From Fratercula arctica (Eukaryota; Chordata; Aves; Charadriiformes; Alcidae): 64,000 nt of DNA. A program made the position numbers and the translations under genes. The DNA is taken from positions 153,755,889 through 153,819,888 of the forward strand of contig CANTUZ010000002.1 in the NCBI GenBank assembly GCA_947846985.1, written 5' to 3'. Of this stretch, positions 12,905 to 26,500 are shown piece by piece (positions within the stretch are counted from its first letter, which is position 1; every line of letters starts with the position of its first letter). The notes beneath the pieces are model-generated. The model made no database searches, was not told the origin of the DNA, and saw only the letters and a list, made by a program, of their open reading frames with translations.

Positions 12905-13225
12905 ACAAAAGATCAGATTTATCAGGTCATCCAGCTCATCTTCCTGATAATAGAGCATTGTTTTCCTAAAGTGTATTTTTTCTAGTGCTTTGACTAGTTT
13001 TTAGAAGACCTAAGTGATGGATGGTGGTTTTATCATTAACCTTGGGAAACGATTCCAGAGCCTAACAAATCTCAGTGTCAGGCTTCTCCACATTAGTGCC
13101 ACTGCTTTGTCGGTAATTTCATAGGTTTATACTGGTTGCTTTTTCCCCAAAGCGTAGGCTCCTGCTGAGTTTAAGAACAGGATTAGATATTGCAGATAGA
13201 TCTTGACTATCCATCCTCATGTAGG
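12905..13225 (-). mobile_element. Ancient L3/CR1-like LINE 3' relic
   Basis: On the minus strand the order of features matches the 3' end of old L3-like CR1 elements. Reading the plus strand, the cues are TCATCCAGCTCATCTTCC, then AGTGATGGATGGTGG, then TTGGGAAACGATTCCAGAG, AACAAATCTCAGTGTCAGG and finally a CATCCTCATGTAGG-like end. Similarity is patchy, consistent with an insertion far older than the octamer-ended CR1 copies. The assignment rests on recalled consensus wording and the edges are approximate. Confidence 0.6.
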
Positions 13226-15309
13226 TGGATTGCTTCTCCTGCAAAGCAGTCTCTTGGAAATCTAAGGGTATTTCTTTACCAAAGGGAGCAAGGGGAAATT
13301 CCAGCCTGGTCCTGAACTGAAAATTATTGCCAAGCTAGCGGAGTTGCAGAAAATGACCTTGTCCATGATCCCAGTGCATCATAGTGGGAAACAAAACTTG
13401 GGATAAAGCTTAACTTCTGCAGCCACAGAGTTGGACCGACTTGGCATTGCAAGGGATGGGGAACACACACGCTGCAGGAGGTCAGCTCTCAGCTGCCAAG
13501 GTGGAAATGTTTTACAAAATGGCAATCATAAAGTCTGGCTGTCCTCTGCCTTTTTTTCCATTGATTTAAGCATTTACTTATCCTTTAAGAGCACTCTTCA
13601 TTCCAAGGGATTTGGACACTCTGTGATAGAAGAGACACTCACCCATGGTCAAAAGAAAGGAACACAAACTGGAAAGGGGCAGAAAAGGGCTGTGGAAGCA
13701 GAGAGCTCAGCATGCTCCGTGGGCACCATGAAGACTGATGGGATACAGTTTCTGTCCATACATGCAGTATGAAGGCAAGCATCAGGAATAAGGTAGGTGC
13801 TGTTCGGCCTTCAAGACAACACTGTCATGAAAACAATGGACAAAGGCTGGTCATGAATAAATTCATGTTGAAAAATAGAATTGTTCTCTTCACATGGGGG
13901 AAGGACAGAAAAAATGGTTTTAAGAGGCAATTTAAATTCCCTCTGAAAGGGATTGCCTGATCTGTGAGAAATGGGAAGGAATGTCCTATCTACCTAGTTA
14001 AGTTAGTTAAAGGACCAAAATTTCTAAGGTAGTTTCTGTTAGCATAACCCAAATGGAACAAAACGAAGATTCACACTCCCCTCTTTCACTGTTTCACAGA
14101 TCAACTCACATTAGTAAACACAAACTTCCATTTAATTAAATCCATTTGATGCAAAATTGTTTCCCTGTTGCTCAGAGGCCAATACAACCCTTTTCACAGC
14201 ACACAGGCTTCATTTAACTTATCATTTGCAGCAAGGTTTGATTTTTGTGAAGTAGAACAGAGTTTCAAGTGGATTGCCACAATTAAAATAAAGAAAAAGG
14301 CAACACTCCTGCTGTGCTTACAATGTGTGCGGAAAACATCGATGGAAATTTTAACTCCTGAAGAAAACCAAAAGAAATATTTTGGACCCACCACCTCATT
14401 TTACAGTAACAGTTTGCTTTGTGGTCCTTGAGTTTCTCATTTGCCTTGGCATTTTTAGCTTATAAGCAAGGAAACTCATAAACCAGGGGAGGAGTTCCCC
14501 ATGTTTTCTCTTATGATAATGTTACTTGTGTCTAAGACTTGGGCTTAAGTTGCATGTTAAGAAAGATGCCTCTGCACAGGGAAAGAACAGGCAGGACCTT
14601 AGCTCTCCCTGAGCCAGGGACCTGACCACCTCTGACCTGGGAACCATGCTTCTGCTTACTCCCGTCACTTCAAGCATTGCTTTATGGTGCGTAAGAGAGT
14701 GACATGCATGGATACACTGTAGTGGAAAAGCTATACACTTCCACCAGAGGAGAAAGAATAAGCTTATCTTGGCCTGCATCTATTGATAGCTGTGAAGTTG
14801 TGAGGAGAGAGCTGTGATTGAATTGTCTTCCTTCCACTTCAGATGGAGAGCCAAACCCAATGATTTTGCCAAGAGTGAATTTAACAAATGGAAAGGGGAG
14901 AGGGGGAAATATTGTGCTCAGTTAAGATGGCTTAGTTGGCTAAACATAAGTGTCTGTGTTATTTGAGATGCCCTTTGGTGTCTAAAGCATCCTCCTGGGG
15001 CTGAACAATATAATACAGGATATACAAGAGACCTCTGTTTTTCATAAGCCAGAGTTGGAATCTGAGAGGAATACCCTAGGGCACCTCAGATGGCAAATAT
15101 CTATATTTATGTAACCAAATCCCACCAATGTTGTCCTAGTATGCATCATTTAAAGCACCAGTACAATAGCAAATGTGAGATGGGAGAGGTACAGAAAACC
15201 AAAGGGAAATGTAGCTATGCCTTATGTCAGAGAAATCCCAAATGTGTATGTTCCAGTTAATCTGACTCCAGTTCTCTCTTCATATATAATGTGGTTCAAT
15301 ATATGTGGT
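13226..15309. other. Unique sequence, no gene supported
   Basis: Several frames of 60-113 codons occur (for example 13431-13772 +), without recognisable motifs. The text around 14930-15000 (a run about 'gatgccctttggtgtctaaagc') faintly recalls an old interspersed repeat, but I cannot name it. Confidence 0.5.
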
Positions 15310-15456
15310 CTCTCCATCCTTAGAGAAATGCAAAACTTGGCTGGACAAGGCCCTGAATAACCTGATCAAATATCAAAGGTAGCCCTGGTTTGAGCAGGTT
15401 GTATGGCCCCCTAAGGCCCCTTCCAGCCTAAGTTATTCTGTGATAATGTGATTCTT
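15310..15456 (+). mobile_element. CR1 LINE 3' end fragment
   Basis: About 145 bp match the last part of CR1. The matches are GGCTGGACAAGGCCCTGAAT, then AACCTGATC, then TTTGAGCAGGTTGTATGGCC and GGCCCCTTCCAGCCTAAG, with degenerate octamers TTATTCTGTGATAATGTG. It is a severely truncated insertion. Confidence 0.9.
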
Positions 15457-15777
15457 CCCAAGACAGGAAGGAGGTGGAGGGGAGAATGGTATTGAAACGG
15501 GGATGATCTTTATCTTGGGATAATGTTCATTAGCTATCTGCCAGACTATCTGACATTCGGATAGTAACCTCTGAGACCTAGTGCTGGATCTGCCTTTTTA
15601 TTTAAAATAAATATCAGGTAGAAATTAGTGATAAAAATCAACTCTTCTGGCTGACATAATCTGTAAAAATGTTCATATAGACATGAAAATTTCAGCATAA
15701 GCTCTCTGACAAAGGATTAGATTAAAGATAGGAAACAGAAGAGAGGAATAAACAACCGTTTGTCATAACAGAGAGAC
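15457..15777. other. Unique spacer, nothing recognised
   Basis: About 320 bp of AT-rich DNA separate a CR1 3' end from an older LINE relic. No frame or motif of note is present. Confidence 0.5.
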
Positions 15778-16660
15778 ATGACCCGTGGAGATCTACGAGG
15801 AGATGTGCTATGGTCCATTCTGCTCAACATATTTATCAATGATCTGGGAAAGAAGGGCAAACAAAGTTAAGATAACAGAGACAAAGTCCAACTCTGAAGA
15901 ACTGCAAAAGGGATTGCCCTGGCAATAAAATGGCAGATTAAATTCACTGTGAATAAATATTACACATGGGTAAAAGATGGTCCTGATCTTTCTGTATGAA
16001 ATGATAAAGTGACATGACTTTGTCACTCAGGAACAAGGTCTTGGGGTATAATAGATAGTATCTTTGTAAAAATTGTCTCAGTGCCCAACATGCTTGGAAA
16101 AACAAATCTAATATTAAGAGTTTGGGGGAAAGGGATAATGAACAGAGTAGATGAGTATGTCTGCATATAAATACCACATCTTGCTGTACAGTTCTGCTCC
16201 CTGTGTCTCAAAGGGGATATAACGAGACTGGGAAAGGCTCAGAGAATGGCAACGAGGATGATAAAGGTATAGAACAACTTCTCTACAAGGAACAATTAAG
16301 CAGATTAGGAGACCTCAGGGACTATTGAGGGGATATATGATGAGGTCTATAAAACCATGAGTGGCCAGAAGTGGGTACATAGGTAATTATTATTCCCTGT
16401 CTCTTCCAAGAAAAGGATTAGTGGGCATCAAATGAAGCCAGCAAATGACAAGTTCAAAGTGTACAGAAAGACATGGCTTTTCAGGTGTTGTGTGGATGAG
16501 CTATGGAGCACCACACCACAGATTGTTGTGGGTGTCTCATGTGGATTCAAGAGCTGACTAGAAGATTATGTGGATTCAGTGGGAAACAGGACAAGTTTAT
16601 GGAAGAGAAATTCATTGAGGGCTACTGAACATAAAGATATGACTGCTGTGTCCCAAAGAT
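15778..16660 (+). mobile_element. Ancient CR1/L3-like LINE relic
   Basis: This is a long but heavily mutated 3' portion of a LINE. Recognisable islands in the right order are CATATTTATCAATGATCTGG (the 'NIFINDL' region of the reverse transcriptase), CAGTTCTGCTCCCTGTGTCT, then GAGAATGGCAACGAGGATGA, then GGGCATCAAATGAAGCCAGC and finally GAAATTCATTGAGGGCTACT. That final wording is typical of L3-like elements without ATTCTATG octamers, so this is an older lineage than the other CR1 copies. No open frame survives. Confidence 0.8.
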
Positions 16661-17834
16661 TTTGCTTTGCTAACTGTTGGCAGATAATAAAATGTTCAGG
16701 GAGGTAGCATTATACGTTTGCCTCCCATATGTAAACTTTTCCCTAAGAACCCTCTTGGCCAGTTGCAAAGGCAGGAAACTGCTGGAGGTGATCTGAGCCA
16801 GTACAGTGATTCCTGTTTTCTCATGTGCTGGTATTCCTGGAGTCCTGCAATCAAAATGCCCAGCAAAATGCTTTGCGGAGATGTCCACAGTAAAGGTGTA
16901 TATAATTAAGATAGTTTGTTTTTTCTCGCACACCAAATTTGCTTAAAGAGCAAAACATGCATAGCTTGGGAAATCACTAGCAGAGTTTCCATATTAAACT
17001 CATCTATATTCAGTTACTAAGGCTAGAGTAAAACTTGCAATCCAGCCCAGTACAGGCCAGAGCACAGCTGCACTGCCCTAGGAACAGGGCAAGAAACACA
17101 CTGGCAATTAAACCTGACAGAATGGAGCACAGCATGTTTTCTAGATAGAGATGTTATCCCTTATTACTTAAATAAAAAAGGAGGGCACTTTCTATAATAA
17201 AGGAGTAGTTAATTGTAGGGCAGGTCTGTTTTCTGACACATATAATCATTACTAATTCATCAAATTAGAAAACACACACTATCTTATGCAAGTTGTCTTA
17301 AAATCCACTCTTTTTACCACTGCATACATCTTTTTTTTTTAGGGCAGGTTGTGATAGGTATCAGACAGCTGAGGTCTATCACAGCAAAGCCCGACTCTGC
17401 TTGTGAGAGCAGATGTGCTCCCCTGTGACTGACCTGATCTGTCCTGCCCCTCCCCAGGAGACCCCACAGGCTTCCTCCAGGGATGAAAACTGGCTCTGAG
17501 TGTTGCTGTGCTTTTTGAGCTTTACAGACAAGATAAATTCATCTCTCTAGATAGAAAGCCCTTTTCTTGCTATGGTTTCCTCAACTGAAAACATCTGTAA
17601 GCCCTGTGGACAAGTATGCCTACCAGCGAAGCTAAATCATCAGCTGATGAATTCTCAGTAAGGTTACTCTAAACCCAATTTAGAGAGATCGAAAGTCAGG
17701 CATGGGGATGGGAGATGTTTGATGAAGGTACCTTACATATTTAAGTTTCCTCTTGGTGTATTGTAGATTGACCTCGAGCTTTTAAGCTTGTCCATGGAAG
17801 AAGAGCTTTTCTCTGCCTAAGAAGATCCCAGGAC
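16661..17834. other. Unique sequence, no gene supported
   Basis: AT-rich DNA with a short T run near 17330. I see no element or gene. Confidence 0.5.
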
Positions 17835-17970
17835 ACTCTCACTGGAAGTTTTAAACAATGGTTAAGAGAATCTTGTGAGCTTCTTCAATCCTGCTCTGGG
17901 ACATGTGCACTAGACTACATGAGTCTTTCAGGTCTCTTCCAGGCCTATTTTGTGCAATTCAAGGATTTTC
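17835..17970 (+). mobile_element. Degenerate CR1 3' end
   Basis: The cues are TCTCACTGGAAGTTTTAAAC, GCTCTGGGACATGTGCACTAGACTACATGA (degenerate 'ggactagatgac') and CAGGTCTCTTCCAGGCCTAT, in CR1 order. The terminal octamers are not recognisable. It is probably an old, truncated copy, with approximate edges. Confidence 0.6.
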
Positions 17971-20900
17971 CAGATGAACTCATTCAATGTATAATTTAAA
18001 ATGGAATTTGACACAAAACTGCTTCTATGTCTCTTCAACACTGACTATACGCTCATGGATTCTTTCTTTCAAATCATTTCAGTTTTATGTGCTTTCAATT
18101 AAAATGATATAAAACATTTATAGCTTCTTGCTGCAAAGCACTGAGGACGTTTACATTATAAAAGGCACTATCCGTACTGAGCTTGTGGTGCTCACTGCTG
18201 TGTTGCTTGCAGTCTTGCCTGCAGTTCTGTACATTTGCCAGCTGTTTGCAACACAGTCCTTGGATTTCATTGAATGTTCCCATATGCATGCCTTTTGGAG
18301 CTGAACCCTCTGAGTTTGAGCTGTTTGTTAACGAGGCGATGTAGAGGCTGGAGGTGATCTGTATTCCTAAATACAATGAGGTGGTGAACAGTTTGGTAAC
18401 AAAGGATTTTAAACAAAGGCTTGAGGCACAGTCCAGTGCTTGTTTTGCCACAGCATTTCCATATGGCCATATGAGTTCGTATCTTAGCTCCCAATGGGAC
18501 AGTTCATCTTCTCCTTCCTCAGAGGGGTTTCATGGGGATGGGCATGTCAGGACCAGTGGGCTGGCTCTGGTGAAACAGGGGTCAGATGAGGACTGTGGGT
18601 AGCTGTGTCGGCTGATCAGTGCATGAGTAAAGAGTAATGCAAAAAACCGGACACTGTGGTATATGTTGTATTCCCAGTCTCTCTATAATGCTTGCCTGTG
18701 TCCTTTTTCAAATCAGCTAGGTCCAGGTCCTCAGAAATATTTAGGCAATGAATTGACGGGAACTTTGACAAGCTCGATTTTGAGTCTCTGTTTTGAAACC
18801 TCAACACCTAAACACCTTCTGGTCTGACCATTCACCAGAGATAAATAACAACAGAGATCCTTTCCCATAGAAAACCAAATCTATGACCATTCTGGGATCC
18901 CACTGAACTCTTCTCTGACACACTCACCATGACCTTCTGCCAAGAGGCTCCATTTACGCATACCAGGATTCTATGAAGCTTCAGCTACAAACACTGGTTC
19001 TCTTGAAAGTGCTTTTGTTACTTGTAGCTGTCATTTTCCTGCCAAACCCACACCCTGAACTATCCCATCTAATTATACTCACTGGCCATCTTTCCCCTTT
19101 TTATTGGCAATATTTTTCTTGTTAATTGTGCATGCTTGGTTTTAAAGAATGGTGTCTGCCTTTCCTTATGTGGCTCCGCAAGGAATATTTCTGCATCCTG
19201 GGTAGTTTCTTTGACATGTTTATGCCTTGCTGGTTACTGTAAAAAATGCAAAACATATTATGTACTGCTGAAAACCAGGCTGGCACTTTGCAGTTTTAAC
19301 GCTGTGCCTTATTGTATAGTTAAAATAAATGTACCTGATATCAGCTTTATTACTCCTATTAGATGGTCTAATAGCTTGATGTGCAGGAGTTCTTCCAGCA
19401 GGATGTTAAAGGGAAAGCACCGACGGCTCGGCTCAGCCCCCGTACTCAGTAGCACCCAGGGAGCAACTAGGGATTCTGCAGAGCAACACATAATGCTCAG
19501 CTAGGGCTGTGTTAGGGCTCTGAAGTCAATCTCTTGTCTCCAGATACTACATTTAACATGTGATAGAGTGTCAAAAAGAAGTTATCACAATAGAAAAAAC
19601 AGAGGAGGTCCACAGATGGTGTTTGTAGCCACTGTCCATTTCTACTTTTCATTAAAAATATTACATCTTGGATGCTGTAAAGGCTCCCCTCTGAGTGATG
19701 CTACAGCAGTCACACAGGACAGGTTTATTTAAGACTGATGAAACTTTGTTGAGTAAATATGCCTGTGTGGTTTGAACCATGCTACAGTACATTCCTGACT
19801 GACAGTTGTATAAAAGAATGAATATGGCAATCCAGAGCTCAGTATGGTTTGGGGTCTCATGAGCTTCTGCCTCTTGCTTATCCTGACAGTGCCTGGATGG
19901 GGGTATCTACATCTGAGCAAGCCCCCTGGGATTGCTTCACAGACTCAGTGGTGTTTAGGAGGCAGTTCACCTCTGTGCATGCCTACATTCTGTGTTTGGT
20001 TTGAGGAATCACATCAAAATATCTGTTGACTGTACTGACTAAATCTCCATTGACCATCCACAGACCAGATCGGACACTTGCTTCAGAAACACTGAATGTT
20101 AGGCCAGATAAGTCCCACACAACACGTGGGCTTTGATTTATGTATATTCACTAAAGATTCACTTTGACCCAATTGTCCTTGACTCTCTCTGACTCTAATT
20201 TTAATTGAAGTGAGGTGAGTACACTGGAAACACCTTTATTGGGTCAGAGGAGCCCTGTTCTGTGTGTCTCTTTGGTGGAAAGTAAGTGGTACAGGGGCCT
20301 GTTGTTATCAGCGCTGAGGAATACGCTGAAAGAGTGTGAGAGAGCACGTTAACTGTTTAGCCCAAGAAGGTCTCAAAGGGGTTGCAATCAGAGCAGGCTG
20401 ATATGGATGCACCTCAGAATTTCTCCTACGCAGGACTAGTGGCTTACCACTACTTCTTAACAGAGATGCTGAAGTTTTGAGGAGAGTGCTCAGGGCCACA
20501 TGACAGCATAAAGCTCACTGGGGGTCAAGTAGGCATTTTTAGCTGATGTATTTTTTCTTGCTCATGCTGGGTCTAGTGGTGAGAGCAAACTCCTGTTGGC
20601 CATGTGAAAAGCCCCATGAATGCTCATCCATATGCTTACACATGAACTCCCGGGTCTGGGGTACTTCCTATGGCAGAAGGAAAGAGGGAGCTGCCAGGAT
20701 GCTAGTCCAGGGAAAGGTCTAACTGATAATCAGTAATTTATATTTCTAACTAAAAGCTCTGGAGGTGCCCAGCAGAGGCCCCAGCATTGAAAAGAAAAGA
20801 TTAGCTTTGACCACAGGGAGCAGTGTTTCTGAGCCTAGGTTCTGCTAAGCATTTTTATAAAGAACTAATTTTGTTAATTCTACCACCTTACCCAGGTTTT

Positions 20901-21331
20901 AATCAGATCCTGTGCTCAGTTGAGCTGTTTTAGCCACTATAACTCACTGGTCCAGGACAGCTCAGCTCAGATGCTGTGTTTGACCTGCAGTGAAATTGTT
21001 CTTTTTGCTCAATTTCCCAGCTGGGTTGCCTCTGGCACGAAGAGTCAAGTGATTTGAGCAAATCATCCTTGGCTCATTCAGGATCAAAGTACAGGTTTTG
21101 CCTGGTTCCACTTCTTTCCTCCACCCACACTATTAAGGGATCACTGAACCTTCGGTATCCAGTCCCTGATAAGTACAATAGGCAGTGATAACTGAAAGCA
21201 GCAAAATACAGCCCAAGAGATTTCCTTTGGGCAGATACCTGTGGATCAATTGAGGGCTGAGAAAAGATTAGAGATAGAGAAGGGGGTGCTTCAGTCTACC
21301 AAAGCTGAAGAAGCAAGGAGAAACAGCAGAT
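17971..21331. other. Unique sequence, no gene supported
   Basis: This 3.4 kb has frames up to 122 codons (19136-19504 +) and 118 codons (18095-18451 -). Neither shows a domain, a signal peptide or a plausible splice context. No repeats were recognised. Confidence 0.5.
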
Positions 21332-21447
21332 CATGGAATCATAGAATCATTCAGGTTGGAAAAGACCCTTGGGTTCATCAAGTCCAACCATCAACCCCAC
21401 TCTACAAAGTTCTTCCCTACACCATATCCCCTAACACCACATCTAAG
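21332..21447 (-). mobile_element. CR1 LINE 3' end fragment, antisense
   Basis: The plus strand shows CATGGAATCATAGAATCATT (octamers in reverse), CAGGTTGGAAAAGACCCTTG, then AAGTCCAACCATCAACCCCA and ACACCACATCTAAGC. This is the standard reverse reading of a CR1 tail, from a subfamily (with 'CCATCAACCC') different from the full-length element. Confidence 0.93.
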
Positions 21448-22421
21448 CAATGTGTGCTTCCTGGATGGGCATGCTGCTGGAGGACAGGGTGTTTGTCCAT
21501 GGTGACAGGGGAAGGTGTAGAGGGAAAGGATGTGCTGGTTGGTGCTACGCAGGTTAGGAACTCCAAACTCTCTGCTTTGGTTTTCACTGTCTCAGCTTGT
21601 GTTTATGAAGGATACTAAGCAGGGGAATGGGTATCTCATCCCAGCTTAACTTGTCTCATTGTGCAATTCCAGGTAAGACATTGTTCTTCTGTCATTTGCA
21701 GAAAAAACAAGAGGATACCTCTGTGTCTCTGAAGTAATTATTGTCAGTAAGGCATTATGGGACTGTCAGGAAAGGATTCGTTGCAGGTAGTACCCCTATT
21801 TATTTTAGTAGACTGTGTAGTATAAGCATTGGAAGAACTTGATGTTCTGAACATTGCAGTGGTCACATGATGCCCAGAGAAGGGTCAAGTGAAGAACACG
21901 GAGAGGACAGAGTATCTTCAGGAAGAGGATCGAACACCTCATACCTTCCAACTACAACTAGTGCTTCTAGTTGAAATTAATGTCGAAACTCCAGAAAGGC
22001 CAGAAATTTTCAGAAAATTAGGAAGAGAAAATTCACACAGGTATGACTGGTTTCATTTGTGCCTTATTCTACTTTACAAGTAACATTTTCTGTCTAAGCT
22101 GAGGGGCAATTGAGCTTTTTTGCAGCATCCAGCTTCTAGGAGCCTTGATAGACCTGAATCAGGCACCTATTGCTTTTTTCAAAGTGATACCTCCTTTCCA
22201 ACCATACTAATAACCCACTTGCTTCAGTTGCCATGGATGCTGGGGAAATATAGGTCTAGGCTTTCTTCCTTGCTTTCTCAGATGAGAACATTGACCACAG
22301 ACTCTAGAGATATTTCCAAAACTTATTCTGGATATTTAGATAATTTATGCAAAAAAAAAAAAAATTAAACAGGTAAGGCCTCCTCAAAATGCTGTATTAG
22401 TTCAGCATCTGCTCTGGGCAG
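21448..22421. other. Unique spacer with A14 tract
   Basis: This is DNA between two CR1 pieces. An A14 run sits at 22351-22364. Donor-like CAG|GTAAGA (21672) and ACAG|GTATGA (22041) sites occur, but I found no convincing matching acceptors or conserved frame. Confidence 0.5.
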
Positions 22422-23564
22422 TAGAAGATCATCTATCTGGAATTCCGTAAGGCCTTTCACACAGTCCCTTACAACATCCTTCTCTATAAATTGAAGAGAT
22501 ATGGATTTGATGGGTGGACTTTTCAGTGGATGAGGAGTTGGTTGGATAGTGACATACAGAGGGTAGTGGTCAATGACTCAATGTCCAGATGGAGATCAGT
22601 GACAAGTGATGTCCCTCAGGGTTCTGTATTGGGACAAGTACAGCCTAATATCATCATCAATGACATAGATACTTGGATCGAGTGCACCCTCAGCAAGTTT
22701 ATGGACCACACCAAGCTGAGTCATGTGGTTGAGATGCCTGAGGGACAGGATGCCATCCAGAGAGACCTGGACAGGCTTGAGAAGTGAGCTCAGGTGAACC
22801 TCATGAGGTTCAACAAGGCCAACTGCAAGGTCCTGCATGTGGACTGGGGCAACTGCTGGTATCAATACAGGCTGGGGGATGAAGGGATTGAGAGTAACCT
22901 TGCTGAGAAGGACTTCGGGTACTGGTGGATGAAAAGCTGGACGTGAGCCAGCAATGTGCACTCACAGCCCAGAAAGCCAACAGTATTCTGCACTGCATCA
23001 AAAGCAGTGTGACCAGCAGATGGAGGGAGGTGATTCTGCCCCTCTACTCTGCTCTTGTGAGACCCCACCTGGAGTACTGCGTCCAGCTCTGGACCCATCA
23101 GCATAGGAAGAACATGGACCTGTTTAAGCAGGTCCAGAGGAGGACCACAAAAATGATCAGAGGGCTGGGGCATCTCTCCTGCGAGGAAAGGCTGAGAGAG
23201 TTGGGGTTGTTCAGCCTGGAGAAGAGAAGGCTCCGTGGAGACTTTATTGTGGCCTTTCAGTACTTAAAGGAGGCTTATAAGAAAGATGGGGCCTGTTGTG
23301 GTAGGATGAGGGGTAATGGTTTTAAACTAAAAGAGGGTAGATTTAGACTAGATAGAAGGAAGAAATTTTTTACAGTGAGGATGGTGAAGTACTGGCCCAG
23401 GTTGCCCAGAGAGTTGGTAGACACCCCATCCCTGGAAACTTTCAAGGCCAGGTTGGACAGGGCTCTGAGCAGCCTGATCTAGTTGAAGATGTCCCTGCTC
23501 TTTGCAAGGGTGTTGGTCTAAATGACCTTTAAAGGTCCCTTCCAATCCAAACTATTCTATGATT
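22422..23564 (+). mobile_element. CR1 LINE, 5'-truncated, 3' end present
   Basis: This starts in the reverse transcriptase domain (GAATTCCGTAAGGCCTTTCA, the degenerate 'DFSKAFDT' region) and runs through the C-terminal domain to the tail AGGTCCCTTCCAATCCAAAC and ATTCTATGATTT. A subfamily-specific stretch ([15 protein letters not shown]) separates it from the 45-49 kb copy. I detect no target-site duplication. Confidence 0.95.
22430..23482 (+). pseudogene. CR1 ORF2 fragment (broken reverse transcriptase)
   Basis: The open segment 22491-22787 ([13 protein letters not shown] to RDLDRLEK) ends at TGA 22785-22787, where the family normally has Trp, one G-to-A change away. After a further small shift near 22910 the frame 22925-23482 continues (MSQQ-like [52 protein letters not shown]) to the ancestral stop TAG at 23480-23482. 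The active-site box reads FMDHTKL instead of FADDTKL, so the catalytic Asp pair is damaged. It is an inactive relic. Confidence 0.9.
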
Positions 23565-26500
23565 TAAGATTTTGATTCAAGATCTAATCCAAAGCAAAAA
23601 GAGTAGATCCCAGATCTCAGTAAGGGCTGTAATTCATCAATTTCCAGCTGCAGGGCAGAAAGTCCTACATGTCAGCCTTCCAAAGAGGCCTGAGTGAGAA
23701 AGTGTTTTCTGAAAACACCAGTGGAGCTGGCCCTAAAGTCAGGACAGTCAGAGGAAGTAGACATCCATCTCCTTTGTATTGCGAGGAGCTGAGTGGATCC
23801 ACAAATGTTCATCAGCAAAAGAAAAGGCAGATATCTGAGGAATTTCAGTTCTTCCTGGGTGAGCAGCAGCTGCACGGAGACTTCAAGTATCTAGTAAGTA
23901 TTTGAAATACATGGATGTGGATTGTTAAAATAAGAACATGCATATGTTCTCCAATTCCAAAGATTTTAAGAAGGCATGCTGAGACTTGCCTACACTAAAA
24001 GAGCGTTGTGGTACCAAACACACTACACTTCCAAAGCACAGAAGGATTTTCCATCATAAGGTAAAATCCTATTAGAGTGGCCTGTCTGAACTGTCAGAGC
24101 CTGTGTGCAATTGGTATAGAAAACATCCATGAATACAATATTTCATGACATTTCTTATATTTCCTGTATGTAGTCACTCCCTTTGCAAAAAGAGCCCTCT
24201 TTCTGTGGTGGTGTGTATTTCTCGATCCTTGCCAAAACATAGAAGCAGAAAGGCCCATTACAATGCAAGGAAAAAGATCATTAAAATAGTTTTGACTCTA
24301 AAAGTTCAGGGTGAGTTTGCAGTGAAAGTTTGTGAGTGGGAAATGATGCATTTCTCATTAAGTCCAAACCAGTTCTCCTGTCCCTGTTGATGATCTGCCC
24401 TTGTTTCAAACCAATTAAACTGGAGCTAATCTCTCTGTTGGTTTGAGACATGCTGTCTTTGTTACATATAGTTCCTTTTGTGCACAAAATCATAATGGAT
24501 TTTCTTGTAACCTACATCTATATTGGAGAATAATCATCTTTGTGCAAACACAGAAGATCTGGTTCCTGAACCAGACAACTTTGAACTTGATTCAGGGCCT
24601 AATGAGGAAAAACTGAAAGGCTCCCATTGACTTCACTGAGTATTAGATCAGGCTGTCACTCTCTACATTCAGTCAGGGACATATAGTAGCTAATTTAAGG
24701 CCTATATTGTGAATGGGCTGAAAAGAACAATGACAGTGCAGTACACTTTCTTTTTAGCACCTACCCTTGGTGAAGGGTGGCTGAAAAGCTTTATGGAGGA
24801 AGGCTTTTCGGGAGAAATTTGGAAAAATGAGCATTCAACATCGCCTGACTCTAAAGGGGTTCTCAAAAGTGATTTTTTTGTGGGAAGGGGATAGAGTATC
24901 GGAGGATTATTTAAAAACAAAGCAGGTTGGGAGATGAATCAGATGGACAAATGAATTAAATTCTCTGTGTGTAACTCCAAATACTGCTGCATTTGGATGT
25001 ACCTGCTGAGAGATACATCTGTTGTTAGAAAAACTCGAGGATATTTTTGACTGGAAAGCCACACAACCCATAAGCAAAGCAGTTAAGCAGTGAGTATAAA
25101 TTCTGAGGTAAAGTGGGCTTAGAGGGCTCACTCTACAAGCATCCTTTTAAATGTGTTGTGCTGTAAATTTCCAGCTCCTTTAACAGAGTATTCAGTTCCT
25201 GGGAGTCAGACCTGAACATTGAACTCATGGTGATACATCACCACCATGTGGTCATTGCCAGGAAAATAAACTGCCATTGAATAGTTGGGAGCAACTTGAG
25301 CTGAGGTTTCAAAACTTGGGAGATGCGTAGTTACTGTGGTAACAGAGGATCTTACAGCACTTGGCCACCAACACTGCTACAATATGAGCATGTAATAGAT
25401 GCGTCTGTGAACACCGACACAGAAACCCTGTGCTTTGTCCAAACTCGTTCCAGGTCTGAAATAAAGCCAGGCACAGAAGGAGGCACTCATGCACCATCAG
25501 ATGAAGCATTACTTCAGCATTTTAATCTGTCCGGATGGGCCTGTCGTAGGTTCTGATATGTCTGACATGACATATACTGAGAGTGGTGTAAAGAGTTTGT
25601 CCCTGTTGCTGGGAATAGCACCGGGTATTTTTTCCCAAGACAGAAATAATGTTGTTTGGAAAGCATTCCTTAGTACATGCTTCAGAGGAAAGTGCTGCAG
25701 AGTACAGTAACGGATGACACTGTTTTGCTCTGGCTTCCCTGTAAGGTTTCTAATTAATTTTGAGGTGGTGTTTTTTTGTGTAAGGGAGGTTCCAGTGGGA
25801 TATCTAGGAGAGTTCAGCGATGTTGCCCCTTTCGTTAGGATTGGGTGCGAAGCAGCACCTTAAAACATCCTTTTCTGAAACAACATTATGGTCACTGTGC
25901 AAAAGGCTGAGGACTCTGTTTCATTTTGTTTGTGTAATGAGAGGGATGTTGTTCCTTATTCTGCTTTTGCCATACTATTGGTTTCATCCCTACTCAGCTC
26001 TGTAGGACTTTACAGAAGGGAAATAGTCTTTATAGTAACTTTCTGCAACATTCACCTCTGCCAGTTCTCTCTCGTGATTAGTAACAGCAGAGGAACCGAG
26101 CTCGTCTGGTCTTTGAGGGACTGCTCTTGTTGGGCATTAATTGACTATGCAAAGTGAAGGCTGACATCTCCTTGTCTTACTCTTCCCCTTCTTCTTCTCA
26201 CAAACCCAACCTCTTCTTTACTGGGAGTTGTAATGGGCCCCCAACTGTGAGTCTTGGTAAAATATTTTGGTAAGGCACTTGTATGTGATGGACCCAGATG
26301 TGGCTGCAAAGCAGACTAAGGCAGCTGTTGCTATATTTCAGGCTATGAGTTGTGTAAGAGCCTTGAAGCAGAGACCCTGAAGGAAGAGCACTCTGGCGTG
26401 CTATTATACAGCAGAGCCATGCAGGAATTTTTACCTCCCAAAATACTAATCACTTGTGCAGGTGTAAAACAGCAAAGAGGAGATAAGTAACCATGCTCCA

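Noticed and set aside
21660..22045. Donor-like sites CAG|GTAAGA and ACAG|GTATGA
   Set aside because: No paired acceptor or conserved open frame was found; isolated splice-like motifs are frequent by chance.
24600..24650. Phrase resembling an old sauropsid interspersed repeat ('ctcccattgacttcactg')
   Set aside because: The match is short and from memory only; I cannot name the family or set boundaries, so it is not listed as an element.
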